From positions 620,001 to 684,000 of the forward strand of contig NZ_JALMDK010000003.1 of NCBI RefSeq assembly GCF_023094165.1: a stretch of 64,000 bases of DNA, given 5' to 3'. Numbering within the stretch: the stretch's first letter is position 1; each line of letters opens with the position of its first letter. Below, piece by piece: positions 8,559 to 16,212 of this stretch. The notes below the pieces were generated by a model. That model searched no databases. It was not told the DNA's origin and saw only the letters and a program-made list of their open reading frames with translations. The stretch comes from Crossiella sp. S99.2 (lineage in GTDB: Bacteria > Actinomycetota > Actinomycetes > Mycobacteriales > Pseudonocardiaceae). The position numbers and the translations under genes are program-made.

Positions 8559-9636
8559 GCCGGACCTGCTGCACCCCGCCGCCCGCTCCCGCCCGGAACC
8601 GCCACTCCCCCGGCCGCGCGGCCGATCGGGCTGGTCCACCACCGCGGTGCTCCTGCTCGGGATCGTGGTGCTGATCGTCTCGATGGGGCTCGCGGTCCGG
8701 ATCGGCGTCAGCGGCGTGGGTTTTGCCGAGATCGGGCGGACCCTCGGCGTCCGGCTCGGTCTGCCGGTGACGCCGTTGCCCCGGCTGCTGGACTCGCTGA
8801 TCTGGGAGCTGCGGGTGCCGCGGGTGCTGCTGGCCGCGCTGGTCGGCGCGGCGCTGGCGGTGTGCGGGGCCGCGCTGCAGGGCGTGACCCGCAACGCGCT
8901 GGCCGATCCGTACCTGCTGGGCGTGTCCAACGGGGCCTCCGCGGGTGCGGTCGCCGTGGTCGTGCTCGGCTTCGGCGCCGGTGCGCTCGGGGTGACCGGC
9001 GGCGCGCTCGCGGGCGCGCTGCTGTCCTTCGGGTTGATGCTGTTGTTGTTGCGCCGCAGCGGGATGCACCCGGTGCGGATCGTGCTCACCGGTGTGCTGG
9101 TCGGGCAGCTGTTCGCCGCGATCACCTCGCTGATCCTGATGGCCTCCGCCGATGCCGACACCACCAGGGCGATCACCTACTGGCTGCTCGGGTCGATGGC
9201 CTCGGCGCGCTGGGAAGCGGTGCTGATCTGCGCCATCGCCGGTGTCATCGGGATGGTGGTGATCTGGTTGTGCGCCACCGCGTTGGACGGCTTCTCCTTC
9301 GGCTCGGACACCGCGGCCTCACTGGGGGTGAACGTGCGGACCACCCGCCTGGTGCTGCTGGTGGCCACCGCGTTGCTGACCTCGGTGGCGGTGGCCTCGG
9401 TCGGCGCGATCGGTTTCGTCGGCCTGATCGTGCCGCACGGGGTGCGGTTCCTGGTCGGGCCGACGCACCGGGTGCTGCTGCCGGTGACCGCGGTGGCCGG
9501 GGCGGTGTTCCTGGTCTGGACCGACGCGCTGGCCCGGATCGCCTTCGCGCCAAGGGAGGTGCCGGTGGGGGTGTTCACCGCGCTGGTCGGCGTGCCGTTG
9601 TTCCTGCTGGTGCTGCGCAGGCGGGGTGAGCTGTGA
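8551..9636 (+). CDS. FecCD-family ABC importer permease
   Basis: 361-aa permease of the BtuC/FecCD family with about ten hydrophobic helices. The family signature is near residue 105-130 (GAALAVCGAALQGVTRN, then LADPYLLGVSNGAS). Further marks are the cytoplasmic coupling region around GSMASARWEA and the C-terminal GFVGLIVPHGVRFLVGPTHR. The GTG start lies inside the lipoprotein gene (8-base overlap) and the stop overlaps the ATPase start (GTGA), so the three genes are translationally coupled. A single permease gene implies a homodimeric channel. Confidence 0.93.
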   Translation: MSEPDLLHPAARSRPEPPLPRPRGRSGWSTTAVLLLGIVVLIVSMGLAVRIGVSGVGFAEIGRTLGVRLGLPVTPLPRLLDSLIWELRVPRVLLAALVGAALAVCGAALQGVTRNALADPYLLGVSNGASAGAVAVVVLGFGAGALGVTGGALAGALLSFGLMLLLLRRSGMHPVRIVLTGVLVGQLFAAITSLILMASADADTTRAITYWLLGSMASARWEAVLICAIAGVIGMVVIWLCATALDGFSFGSDTAASLGVNVRTTRLVLLVATALLTSVAVASVGAIGFVGLIVPHGVRFLVGPTHRVLLPVTAVAGAVFLVWTDALARIAFAPREVPVGVFTALVGVPLFLLVLRRRGEL

Positions 9637-10451
9637 GGATCGGCGTGCACTCGGTGTCCTGGTCGGTGCCGGGCAAGACCATTGTGGACAACGTGGACTT
9701 CACCGTCCACTCCGGACAGACCGTGGGCCTCATCGGCCCGAATGGCTCAGGGAAGTCCTCGCTGCTGCGCTGTGTCGCCGGGCTGCGCAAGCCCACCGCG
9801 GGTGTGATCCGCTTTGACGGCAAGGACATCGGCGGCTGGACACCGCGCAAGATCGCCCAGCAGCTGGCTTTCGTGGAACAGGCCGGGGACACCGACAGCG
9901 ATCTGCGGGTGGCCGAGGTGGTCGCCCTGGGCCGCACCCCGTTCCGGCCGGGCTGGCGGGCGCCGGGCGCGCACGATCACGCCGTCGTCGAGGCCGCCCT
10001 GGACCGGCTGGATCTCATCGAGCTGCGCGACCGGCACTGGCAGACCCTCTCCGGCGGTGAACGGCAGCGCGCGCACATCGCCCGCGCGCTGGCCCAGCAG
10101 CCGTGGGCGATCCTGCTCGACGAGCCGACCAACCACCTGGACATCCGGCACCAGCTGGAACTCCTGGACCTCCTCGCGCGCACCGAACAGACCGTGCTGG
10201 TCGCCCTGCACGACCTGTCCCTTGCGGCCCGCTTCTGCGACCAGCTCGTGCTGCTGCACCAGGGCAAGCTGGTCGCGGCCGGTGCGCCGCAAGAGGTGCT
10301 GACCGCACGGCTGCTGCGCGAGGTCTTCGAGGTGGACGCCGAGGTCGGGCAGGACAGCGCGGGCAACCTCGCGGTGGTCTATCGCGGGACTGCCGACCGG
10401 GTCAGTCCTGCTTGCGTGGAACCAACAGGCCGCGGTGGAACGCCTCGGTGA
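9633..10451 (+). CDS. ABC importer ATP-binding protein (FecE/BtuD type)
   Basis: 272-aa cytoplasmic ATPase. Motifs: Walker A GPNGSGKSS (about residue 35), Q-loop LAFVEQAG, signature LSGGERQRAHIARAL, Walker B ILLDEPTNHLDI and H-loop VALHDLSLA. It energises the FecCD permease, with which it overlaps by GTGA. The last 50 bases overlap the 3' end of the opposite-strand response regulator, so the two operons are tightly convergent. The C-terminal tail (TADRVSPACVEPTGRGGTPR) looks low in structure and may be read-through of the original stop context. Confidence 0.93.
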   Translation: MRIGVHSVSWSVPGKTIVDNVDFTVHSGQTVGLIGPNGSGKSSLLRCVAGLRKPTAGVIRFDGKDIGGWTPRKIAQQLAFVEQAGDTDSDLRVAEVVALGRTPFRPGWRAPGAHDHAVVEAALDRLDLIELRDRHWQTLSGGERQRAHIARALAQQPWAILLDEPTNHLDIRHQLELLDLLARTEQTVLVALHDLSLAARFCDQLVLLHQGKLVAAGAPQEVLTARLLREVFEVDAEVGQDSAGNLAVVYRGTADRVSPACVEPTGRGGTPR

Positions 10452-11046
10452 TGGCGGCGGCACGGTCGTTCACCCCGAGCTTGGCGTAGATGTTGAGCAG
10501 GTGGGATTTGACGGTGGCCTCGGTGAGGAACAACTCGGCCGCCGCCGCCCGATTGGTGGCCCCGCCCGCCACCAGTTCCAGGACCTCTACCTCACGCGGG
10601 CTCAGCGGTCCGGGCGCGGGTTTGCGCACCCGGTTCATCAGCAGCGCGGCCACCGAGGGCGCGAGCACCGGCTCGCCCCTGGCCGCGGCCCGCACCGCGC
10701 GCAGCAGCTCGTCCCGGGGCGCGTCCTTGAGCAGGTAGCCGGTGGCGCCGGCCTCGATCGCCGGGAGCACGTAGCTGTCGGTGTCGTAGGTGGTGAGCAC
10801 CAGCACCCGGCACTCCGGCGCCTGCCCGGCCAGTTCCCGGATCGCGCTGACCCCGTCCAGGCCGGGCATCCGCAGGTCCATCAGGATCACGTCCGGGCGC
10901 AGCCGCCGGGCCAGCCGGACCGCCTCGGCCCCGTCCGCGGCCTCGCCGAGCACCGCGAACTCCGGGTCGCGGGCGAACATGCCGGTCAGCCCGTCCCGGA
11001 CCACCGGGTGATCGTCGACGACCAGCAGTCCGATCGGCTTGTTCAC
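10402..11046 (-). CDS. NarL/LuxR-type response regulator
   Basis: 214-aa regulator. The receiver domain has VVDDHPVVRDGL and the phospho-acceptor Asp57 in DVILMDLRMPG, then TTYDTDSYV and LKDAP. The C-terminal LuxR-type helix-turn-helix has LSPREVEVLELVAGGATNRAAAAELFLTEATVKSHL. Another GTG at 11052 is in frame, but GGAGG is seven bases from the GTG at 11046, and that start also gives a GTGA overlap with the kinase stop, so 11046 is preferred. It forms a two-component pair with the upstream kinase. Targets cannot be read from the sequence. Confidence 0.93.
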   Translation of the reverse strand: MNKPIGLLVVDDHPVVRDGLTGMFARDPEFAVLGEAADGAEAVRLARRLRPDVILMDLRMPGLDGVSAIRELAGQAPECRVLVLTTYDTDSYVLPAIEAGATGYLLKDAPRDELLRAVRAAARGEPVLAPSVAALLMNRVRKPAPGPLSPREVEVLELVAGGATNRAAAAELFLTEATVKSHLLNIYAKLGVNDRAAAITEAFHRGLLVPRKQD

Positions 11047-12284
11047 GCGCACACCTCCGCCAGTTCCAAGGGCACCCGGGCCGAGATCCCGGTGCCCAGG
11101 CCCGGTTCGGATTCCACCTGCAGGGTGCCGGACAGCTCGGTCACCCGCTGCCGCATCGCGATCAGGCCGAAGCCGCCGCGATCGGGTCGCGGGTCCTCGA
11201 TGCGGGCCGGGTCAAAACCGTCGCCGTCGTCCCGGATGTCCAGGGCGGCTTCCTGTTCCAGGTAGGACAGGGTCAGGCCGACCCGGCCCGCTCGCGCGTG
11301 CTGGGCCACGTTGGCCAGGGCTTCCTGCGCGATCCGGAGCAGCGCGGCCTCCGCCTCGGGCCGGATCGGCCGCGCCGCGCCGGTGGTGGTGACCCGGACC
11401 GGGATCTCGTGCAGTGCGGACCAGCGCTGCGCGACCCCGGCCAGTGCCTCGCTCAGCCTGGCCACGCGCAGTGGTTCGGGGCGCAGCGCGTGCACTGAGC
11501 GGCGGGCCTCGGTCAGGCTCTCCCGAGCGAGTTTGTCCGCCGCGGCAACGTGTTTGCGGCAGGCTGCCGGGTCCGTGGTGTCGGCCGCGCGGAGCTGGCT
11601 GATGATGCCGGTCAGCCCCTGGGCCAGGGTGTCGTGGATCTCCCTGGCCATCCGCTGCCGTTCCTCCCGGACCCCGGCGTCGCGGGCCTGAGTGAGCAGC
11701 TGCTCGTGCAGGGCCGCGTTCTCCGCCAGCGAGGCCGCGAGTCGACGGTTGGCCTCGCGGGCCTCGCCCAGGGCGTGCTCCCGCTCCTCCTCCTTGCGGG
11801 CGGCCCGCCGGGCGAACGCGGCGTAACCGCACATGGGCAGCACGTTGGCGGCCAGCACGGCGAGGTAGATGAGCACGCCGAACGCGGTGCTCTTGTCCAC
11901 GCCGGAAGCCTGCGCGGTGCCCGCGGCCACCGCCACCCCAGCCACGCCGGCCAGTTGCCACGGCCAGCGCAGCAGCCGCAGCGCGTAGAGGTAGCCGACG
12001 GGACTGAGGAACCCGAACCAGGGCGAGCTGACCACCAGGAACAGCGAGCACAGCACCACCCCGGCCACGAACACCGCCATCCTCGGCGCGTTCGTGCGCC
12101 AGGCCGGGCGCAGGGTGAACATGCCCAGCATCCAGGCCGCCAGCAGGGCGCACACGAGGAGGTCCGGGACCGGGGATTCGCCGATCTTGTGCTTGATCGG
12201 CACCGTGATCACGGCGAGGAAGGCCAGCAACGCGTACGGTCCGGCGGAGGTCACCAGGGACCACCGCGGCACTGGCTCGCTCAT
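11043..12284 (-). CDS. Sensor histidine kinase (NarL-partner, HisKA_3)
   Basis: 413-aa membrane kinase. The N-terminal 160 residues hold about five or six hydrophobic helices with no large extracellular loop, suggesting sensing at or in the membrane. A short coiled coil (EEEREHALGEAREANRRLAASLAENAAL) leads to the HisKA_3 dimerisation box with the phospho-His in REERQRMAREIHDTLAQGL. The HATPase region has LRIAQEALANVAQHA (N-box), IRDDGDGFDP (G1) and GGFGLIAMRQR (G2). It is co-transcribed with its response regulator (GTGA). DesK/LiaS-like kinases of this layout often sense envelope stress; the stimulus here is unknown. Confidence 0.92.
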   Translation of the reverse strand: MSEPVPRWSLVTSAGPYALLAFLAVITVPIKHKIGESPVPDLLVCALLAAWMLGMFTLRPAWRTNAPRMAVFVAGVVLCSLFLVVSSPWFGFLSPVGYLYALRLLRWPWQLAGVAGVAVAAGTAQASGVDKSTAFGVLIYLAVLAANVLPMCGYAAFARRAARKEEEREHALGEAREANRRLAASLAENAALHEQLLTQARDAGVREERQRMAREIHDTLAQGLTGIISQLRAADTTDPAACRKHVAAADKLARESLTEARRSVHALRPEPLRVARLSEALAGVAQRWSALHEIPVRVTTTGAARPIRPEAEAALLRIAQEALANVAQHARAGRVGLTLSYLEQEAALDIRDDGDGFDPARIEDPRPDRGGFGLIAMRQRVTELSGTLQVESEPGLGTGISARVPLELAEVCA

Positions 12285-12303
12285 CCGCGTTCTCCTCCCC
12301 CGG

Positions 12304-12315
12304 CCACTGTGGACA
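12304..12315. repeat. Intergenic variant of the GTCCAC(A/T)GTGGAC word
   Basis: CCACTGTGGACA lies in the 33-base gap between the kinase start and the flavoenzyme stop. It is one of the few non-coding copies and differs from the 13-base word only at its first base. Confidence 0.4.
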
Positions 12316-12317
12316 AT

Positions 12318-13949
12318 CTAGCCAGCTTCGACCGACAGCGAGTGCCGGAAGACGTTACGTGGGTCCCACTTGGCCTTGATCCGGCGTAGCCGCGGGTAGT
12401 TGTCCTTGTAGTACAGCGTCTGCGCGGACACGCCCGAGGTGTTCCAGACCGGGTCGGCCAGGTCGGCGTCGGCGTAGTTGATGTAGGAGCCGTCGTTGAC
12501 CGGGCCGGGCACGGGCACGCCGCCGGTCTCGATGTAGACGTCCCGGTAGAACTCGCGCACCCACTTGAGGTTGGCCTTGTCCTCGGTGTCGTCGCGCCAG
12601 ATCGTCTGGTAGACCGCCTTCATGATCACGTCCCGCTGGGCGATTGCGGTGGCCCCCGGCGCGACCGCGTTGGCCTGGCCGCCGTAGCTGATCAGCAGCA
12701 TGCCGGCGTGCGGGCCGCCGCTGTCGTTGATCAGGTGGCGGTGGATGGTGGCGAGCTGGGACTCGGTGAACGAGCGGCGCAAGTAGCCGGCCTTGATCTT
12801 GTATCGCCGGACGATCACGTCGCCCGGTTCGCCGCTGCCCGGCCAGGTCATCCGGTGCAGCCAGGGCAGGCTGCGGCGCAGGTCCACCAGCGGGGTGGGC
12901 AGGTCAAGGCCCGCGGTGACCGCGGTGATCAACTCGGTCATCATCGCGTCCACGCCGGGCAGGTCCGCGTCAGCCTGCACCGCCAGCAGCACACTGCCGC
13001 TCGCCTTGTGCCCGGCCTGCAGCACGCCGTACAACCCGTTCTGCGGACGGCCCGGTGCGCTGTTCCGCTCGTGCCAGCGGCCGAAGTTGCGCAGCAGCCC
13101 GGTGAGCTGCCGCTCGGTCATCGCGGCCCAGGGCCAGATGAGGACGTGTTGCCGCATCTGCTGGGGTGAGGCGGGCAGGAGTTTGGCCGGGTCGGTGCCG
13201 GTGGCACCGGGTGAGCGCAGCCAGAACCGGGTGACCACGCCGAAGTTGCCGCCGCCACCACCGGTGTGCGCCCACCACAGGTCTCGGTTCGGGTCGTCGG
13301 GTTCGCGGGTGGCGACCACCGCGCGGGCGGTGCCGTCCTTGTCCACGACCACCACCTCGACCGCGTACAGGTGGTCCACCACCGAGCCGTACCGCCGGGA
13401 CAGCGGCCCGTATCCGCCACCGGCGAAGTGCCCGCCCGCGCCGACCTCCGGGCAGCCGCCGCCGGGGATGGTCACGCCCCAGCCGGTGAGCAGCCGCCGG
13501 TACACCTGCCCGAGGGTGGCTCCCGGTTGCACGGAGAAGGCCCGCCGGGCGGGGTCGTAGGTGACCTCGTCCATGGGCGAGAGGTCCAGCAGCACGCGCA
13601 CCGCCGGGTCGGCGGTGAGATTCTCGAAGCAGTGTCCGCCACTGCGCACCGCGACCCGCTTGCCCGCGCGCACCGCCTCACCCACCGCCCGCACCACCTG
13701 CTCGGTGGAGGCGACCACCCGGATCTCGTCCGGGCTGTTCACGAAGCGGAAGTTGTTGCCGCGCAGCAGGTTCTCGTAGCGGAGATCACCGGGTCGCACG
13801 GTCACCGGCCCGAAGTCCGCCGCCGTCCCGGCCGCCTGCGCGCTGACCGCCCCGGCGCCCAGCGCGGTGACCGCCACCGCCCCGGCCCCCACGAGCAGCC
13901 CACGCCTGCTCACCCCTGCGCCCTCGGGCGGATTTGTCCTGCTTGCCAT
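12318..13949 (-). CDS. Secreted FAD-linked oxidase, berberine-bridge type, Tat signal
   Basis: 543-aa flavoprotein. The ATG at 13949 is chosen because GGGAG lies six bases upstream and the protein then begins with a twin-arginine signal (SRRGLLVGAGAVAVTAL). The FAD_binding_4 domain shows both covalent attachment residues of the bicovalent subgroup: His106 (RSGGHCFENL) and Cys166 (PGGGCPEVGAGGHFAGGGYG). The C-terminal BBE motif is complete (YINYADADL, then NYPRLRRIKAKWDPRNVFRHS). Members oxidise carbohydrates, alkaloids or antibiotic intermediates; the substrate here is unknown. It stands alone, divergent from the P450. Confidence 0.9.
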   Translation of the reverse strand: MASRTNPPEGAGVSRRGLLVGAGAVAVTALGAGAVSAQAAGTAADFGPVTVRPGDLRYENLLRGNNFRFVNSPDEIRVVASTEQVVRAVGEAVRAGKRVAVRSGGHCFENLTADPAVRVLLDLSPMDEVTYDPARRAFSVQPGATLGQVYRRLLTGWGVTIPGGGCPEVGAGGHFAGGGYGPLSRRYGSVVDHLYAVEVVVVDKDGTARAVVATREPDDPNRDLWWAHTGGGGGNFGVVTRFWLRSPGATGTDPAKLLPASPQQMRQHVLIWPWAAMTERQLTGLLRNFGRWHERNSAPGRPQNGLYGVLQAGHKASGSVLLAVQADADLPGVDAMMTELITAVTAGLDLPTPLVDLRRSLPWLHRMTWPGSGEPGDVIVRRYKIKAGYLRRSFTESQLATIHRHLINDSGGPHAGMLLISYGGQANAVAPGATAIAQRDVIMKAVYQTIWRDDTEDKANLKWVREFYRDVYIETGGVPVPGPVNDGSYINYADADLADPVWNTSGVSAQTLYYKDNYPRLRRIKAKWDPRNVFRHSLSVEAG

Positions 13950-14045
13950 CTGTGACTCCCGTTCCGGTTCGGAGGCCGTCAGACTCCCAATCCGGCGCCA
14001 CCGCACACATCAGCCCATGTCCGGAACCACCGGCTGAACCCACCA

Positions 14046-14083
14046 CCCCACCAATCGGCTGACCCACCCCACCGATCAGCTGA
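14046..14083. repeat. Short tandem repeat, 21-base period
   Basis: Two 17-base copies, CCCCACCAATCGGCTGA (14046-14062) and CCCCACCGATCAGCTGA (14067-14083), match at 15 of 17 positions; a weaker third unit (ACCACCGGCTGAAC) lies just upstream. They sit in the 256-base divergent gap between the flavoenzyme and P450 genes. They may be spaced protein-binding sites or decayed intergenic repeat. Confidence 0.45.
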
Positions 14084-14095
14084 ACGCCTCCACCC

Positions 14096-14131
14096 AGTTC
14101 GGCCAAGACTGGGTACGACAACGGCCAACAC
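14096..14131 (+). repeat. 36-bp perfect repeat, copy 1
   Basis: This 36-base segment is identical to 28326-28361 in the same orientation. It starts AGTTCGGCCAAGACTGGG and ends AACGGCCAACAC. In the second location it forms the right flank of a palindromic element; here it stands alone, so this copy may be a partial or decayed element. It lies 75 bases before the P450 start, in the P450 leader. Confidence 0.75.
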
Positions 14132-14205
14132 ACCGGTGGGTTTTGGGTTCGCGGTAAGGCTTTCGTCAGGGGCGGAGACGTACGATGCCCAGCCGGGAGG
14201 CAGAG

Positions 14206-15411
14206 ATGACATCCGGCGAGGCACCACCGCTGTACGGCCCCGGGTTCGACCGCGACCCGGCGCCCGCCTATCACTGGCTCCGAGAGCACTCCCCGGTGCA
14301 CCGGGTGGAGTTCGGGCCGGAGCTGTCGGCCTGGCTGGTCACCCGGTACGCGGACGTGGTCGCCGCGCTGGCCGACCCGCGGCTGGTCAAGGACCCGGCC
14401 CGGGGCTGCCCGGTGTGGCGGGAGTCGGGCATGGGCCTGCCGCTGGATCACCGGCCCTCGCTGGCCCAGCACATGACCAACACCGACCCGCCCCGGCACC
14501 AGGACCTGCGGCGACTGGCCGCCGGACAGTTCAGCCCGCAACGCCTGGGCGCGTTGGAGGCCCGGGTCCGGCAGGTCACCGAGCAGGTCCTCGATGGGAT
14601 CGCGCCGCTGGGCCGGGCCGACCTCGTGGCGGACGTGGCCTACCCGATCTCCACCACGATCATCTGCGAACTCATCGGCATCCCGGCCGAGGATCGAGCG
14701 CGGGTGCAGCGCTGGGCGGCGGTCATCGACGCCTCCGACGGCAGTGACCGGGACGACCTGGTCGCGGCCACCGACGCCATCGACGAGTACCTGGCCGCGC
14801 TGCTCGCGCACAAGAAGGCCGAGCCGGGCGATGACCTGATGAGCGACATGATCCGGCAGCGGCACCGCGGCGAGATGACCGACGAGGAGCTGACCTCCAC
14901 CGCCTTCCTCATCCTGATCGCCGGGCACGAGACCACCACCGCCCTGGTCGGCAGCGCGACGCTGGCCGCGCTCACCCACCCGGACCTCGCCGCCCGCATC
15001 CGCGCTGACCAGGGCGAGCTGGCTGTCTTCGTGGAGGAGTCGCTGCGCCGGGACTGCCCGGTGCGCAACGTCAGCTGGCGCTTCCCCACCGAGCCGATGC
15101 GCCTGGGCGGCCAGGACCTGCAACCCGGCGATCCGGTGCTGCTGTCCATCCTGGCGGCCAACCGGGACGCCGAGCGCTTCGCCGATCCGGACGCCTTCCG
15201 GCTGGACCGCGATCCCGAGGACCACCTGGCCTTCGGCCGCGGCAGGCACGCCTGCCTGGGTGCGGCGCTGGCCCGGATCCAGGGCGCCACCGTGCTCGGC
15301 GCGCTGCTGCGCCGGTTCCCGGACCTGGCCCTGGCCGAACCCGAAGAGCAGCTGCGCTGGTGGCCGAGTCCGATCATCCGCGGCCTGTTCGCGCTGCCGG
15401 TGGTGTTCTGA
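14206..15411 (+). CDS. Cytochrome P450
   Basis: 401-aa soluble bacterial P450. Motifs: I-helix LIAGHETTTALVG (about residue 240), K-helix EESLRRD (ExxR, about 278), and haem loop HLAFGRGRHACLGAALAR with proximal Cys350. I chose the ATG at 14206 over the in-frame ATG at 14185 because GGGAGG lies exactly five bases before it. The downstream neighbour is convergent, so it is monocistronic. No dedicated ferredoxin or reductase gene is adjacent. The type (class I, ferredoxin-dependent) is known for the family, and the substrate is unknown. Confidence 0.93.
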   Translation: MTSGEAPPLYGPGFDRDPAPAYHWLREHSPVHRVEFGPELSAWLVTRYADVVAALADPRLVKDPARGCPVWRESGMGLPLDHRPSLAQHMTNTDPPRHQDLRRLAAGQFSPQRLGALEARVRQVTEQVLDGIAPLGRADLVADVAYPISTTIICELIGIPAEDRARVQRWAAVIDASDGSDRDDLVAATDAIDEYLAALLAHKKAEPGDDLMSDMIRQRHRGEMTDEELTSTAFLILIAGHETTTALVGSATLAALTHPDLAARIRADQGELAVFVEESLRRDCPVRNVSWRFPTEPMRLGGQDLQPGDPVLLSILAANRDAERFADPDAFRLDRDPEDHLAFGRGRHACLGAALARIQGATVLGALLRRFPDLALAEPEEQLRWWPSPIIRGLFALPVVF

Positions 15412-15425
15412 CCCATCCCCGTACC

Positions 15426-15482
15426 ACTTGGGCCAACTGGCACGCCCACTTGGGCCAACCCGGCGTACCAGTTGGGCCAACT
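15426..15482. repeat. Palindromic intergenic element A (21-15-21)
   Basis: Left arm 15426-15446, 15-base loop, right arm 15462-15482 (GGCGTACCAGTTGGGCCAA core); the arms pair with about three mismatches. It fills the gap between the convergent P450 and TetR genes, where it could act as a bidirectional terminator. Family members B, C and D share the layout. Confidence 0.75.
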
Positions 15483-15496
15483 CGGCGGTGGGTGGG

Positions 15497-16132
15497 TCAG
15501 GGCTGGGCGGCGATGCCGTCGTACATCAGGCGGCGGACCGCCTCGCTGAGTTTGCGCTGGTGCTCGCCCTCGGGTTTGCGTAGCGAGGACAGCGCCGAGG
15601 CCAGGATCATGCCGGTGATCGCGCTGGCGGTGTTGTCCACGTCCAGGTCGGTGCGCAGGTAGCCCAGTCGCACACCGTGGGAGAGGTAGCTGGCGGTGAG
15701 TGCGGTGGCCAGGTCGAAGAAGTCCAGCACCCGCTCGGCCATGGCCTTGTCGATGCCCGCCGCCTCGAACAGCAGCATCCGCGGCACCCGGGGATCCTCG
15801 TGGAAGATCCGCGCCAGTGACTCGCCGATCCGGGCGGTCTGCGCCCGATAATCGTCCAAAGTGGACACCGCGTCCGGCGCGTTCTCCGCGGTGAGCGCGA
15901 CCTTGACCCGGTCGACCAGGTCGGTGATCACGTGGTCGACGATGTCCCGCTTGTTCTCGAAGTAGCGGTAGAAGGTGCCGTGCCCGATGCCCAGCCGGGT
16001 GGCGATGTCGGCGATCGCGGTCGCGTGGTAGCCGCGCTCGGCAAAGCAGTCGAAGGCCGCGTCGATGATCTCGCGGCGCAGCTCCTGCTTCTTGCGCTCG
16101 GCGCGGCTGACCGGCGTGGCACTGGACGTCAT
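15497..16132 (-). CDS. TetR-family repressor
   Basis: 211-aa regulator. The N-terminal helix-turn-helix is clear (REIIDAAFDCFAERGYHATAIADIATRLGIGHGTFYRYFENKRDIV), followed by an all-helical ligand-binding domain of usual length. ATG at 16132 is given; a GTG two codons upstream is an alternative and neither has a strong Shine-Dalgarno. It is divergent from the BVMO operon across an 80-base gap holding a palindrome, the standard layout for a TetR repressor of its neighbour and itself. Confidence 0.9.
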   Translation of the reverse strand: MTSSATPVSRAERKKQELRREIIDAAFDCFAERGYHATAIADIATRLGIGHGTFYRYFENKRDIVDHVITDLVDRVKVALTAENAPDAVSTLDDYRAQTARIGESLARIFHEDPRVPRMLLFEAAGIDKAMAERVLDFFDLATALTASYLSHGVRLGYLRTDLDVDNTASAITGMILASALSSLRKPEGEHQRKLSEAVRRLMYDGIAAQP

Positions 16133-16158
16133 GGTCACAGCTTATTGCCGCCCACCCG

Positions 16159-16176
16159 GGAATGACATATCGTTCC
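16159..16176. promoter_or_regulatory. Candidate TetR operator
   Basis: GGAATGACATATCGTTCC pairs at seven of nine positions around its centre. It lies midway between the divergent TetR and BVMO starts. A second short palindrome, TCCGTTACGGA (16193-16203), overlaps the BVMO Shine-Dalgarno. Either could bind the repressor. Confidence 0.5.
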
Positions 16177-16212
16177 GCTAGTGACACCACATTCCGTTAC
16201 GGAGGGTCACCT

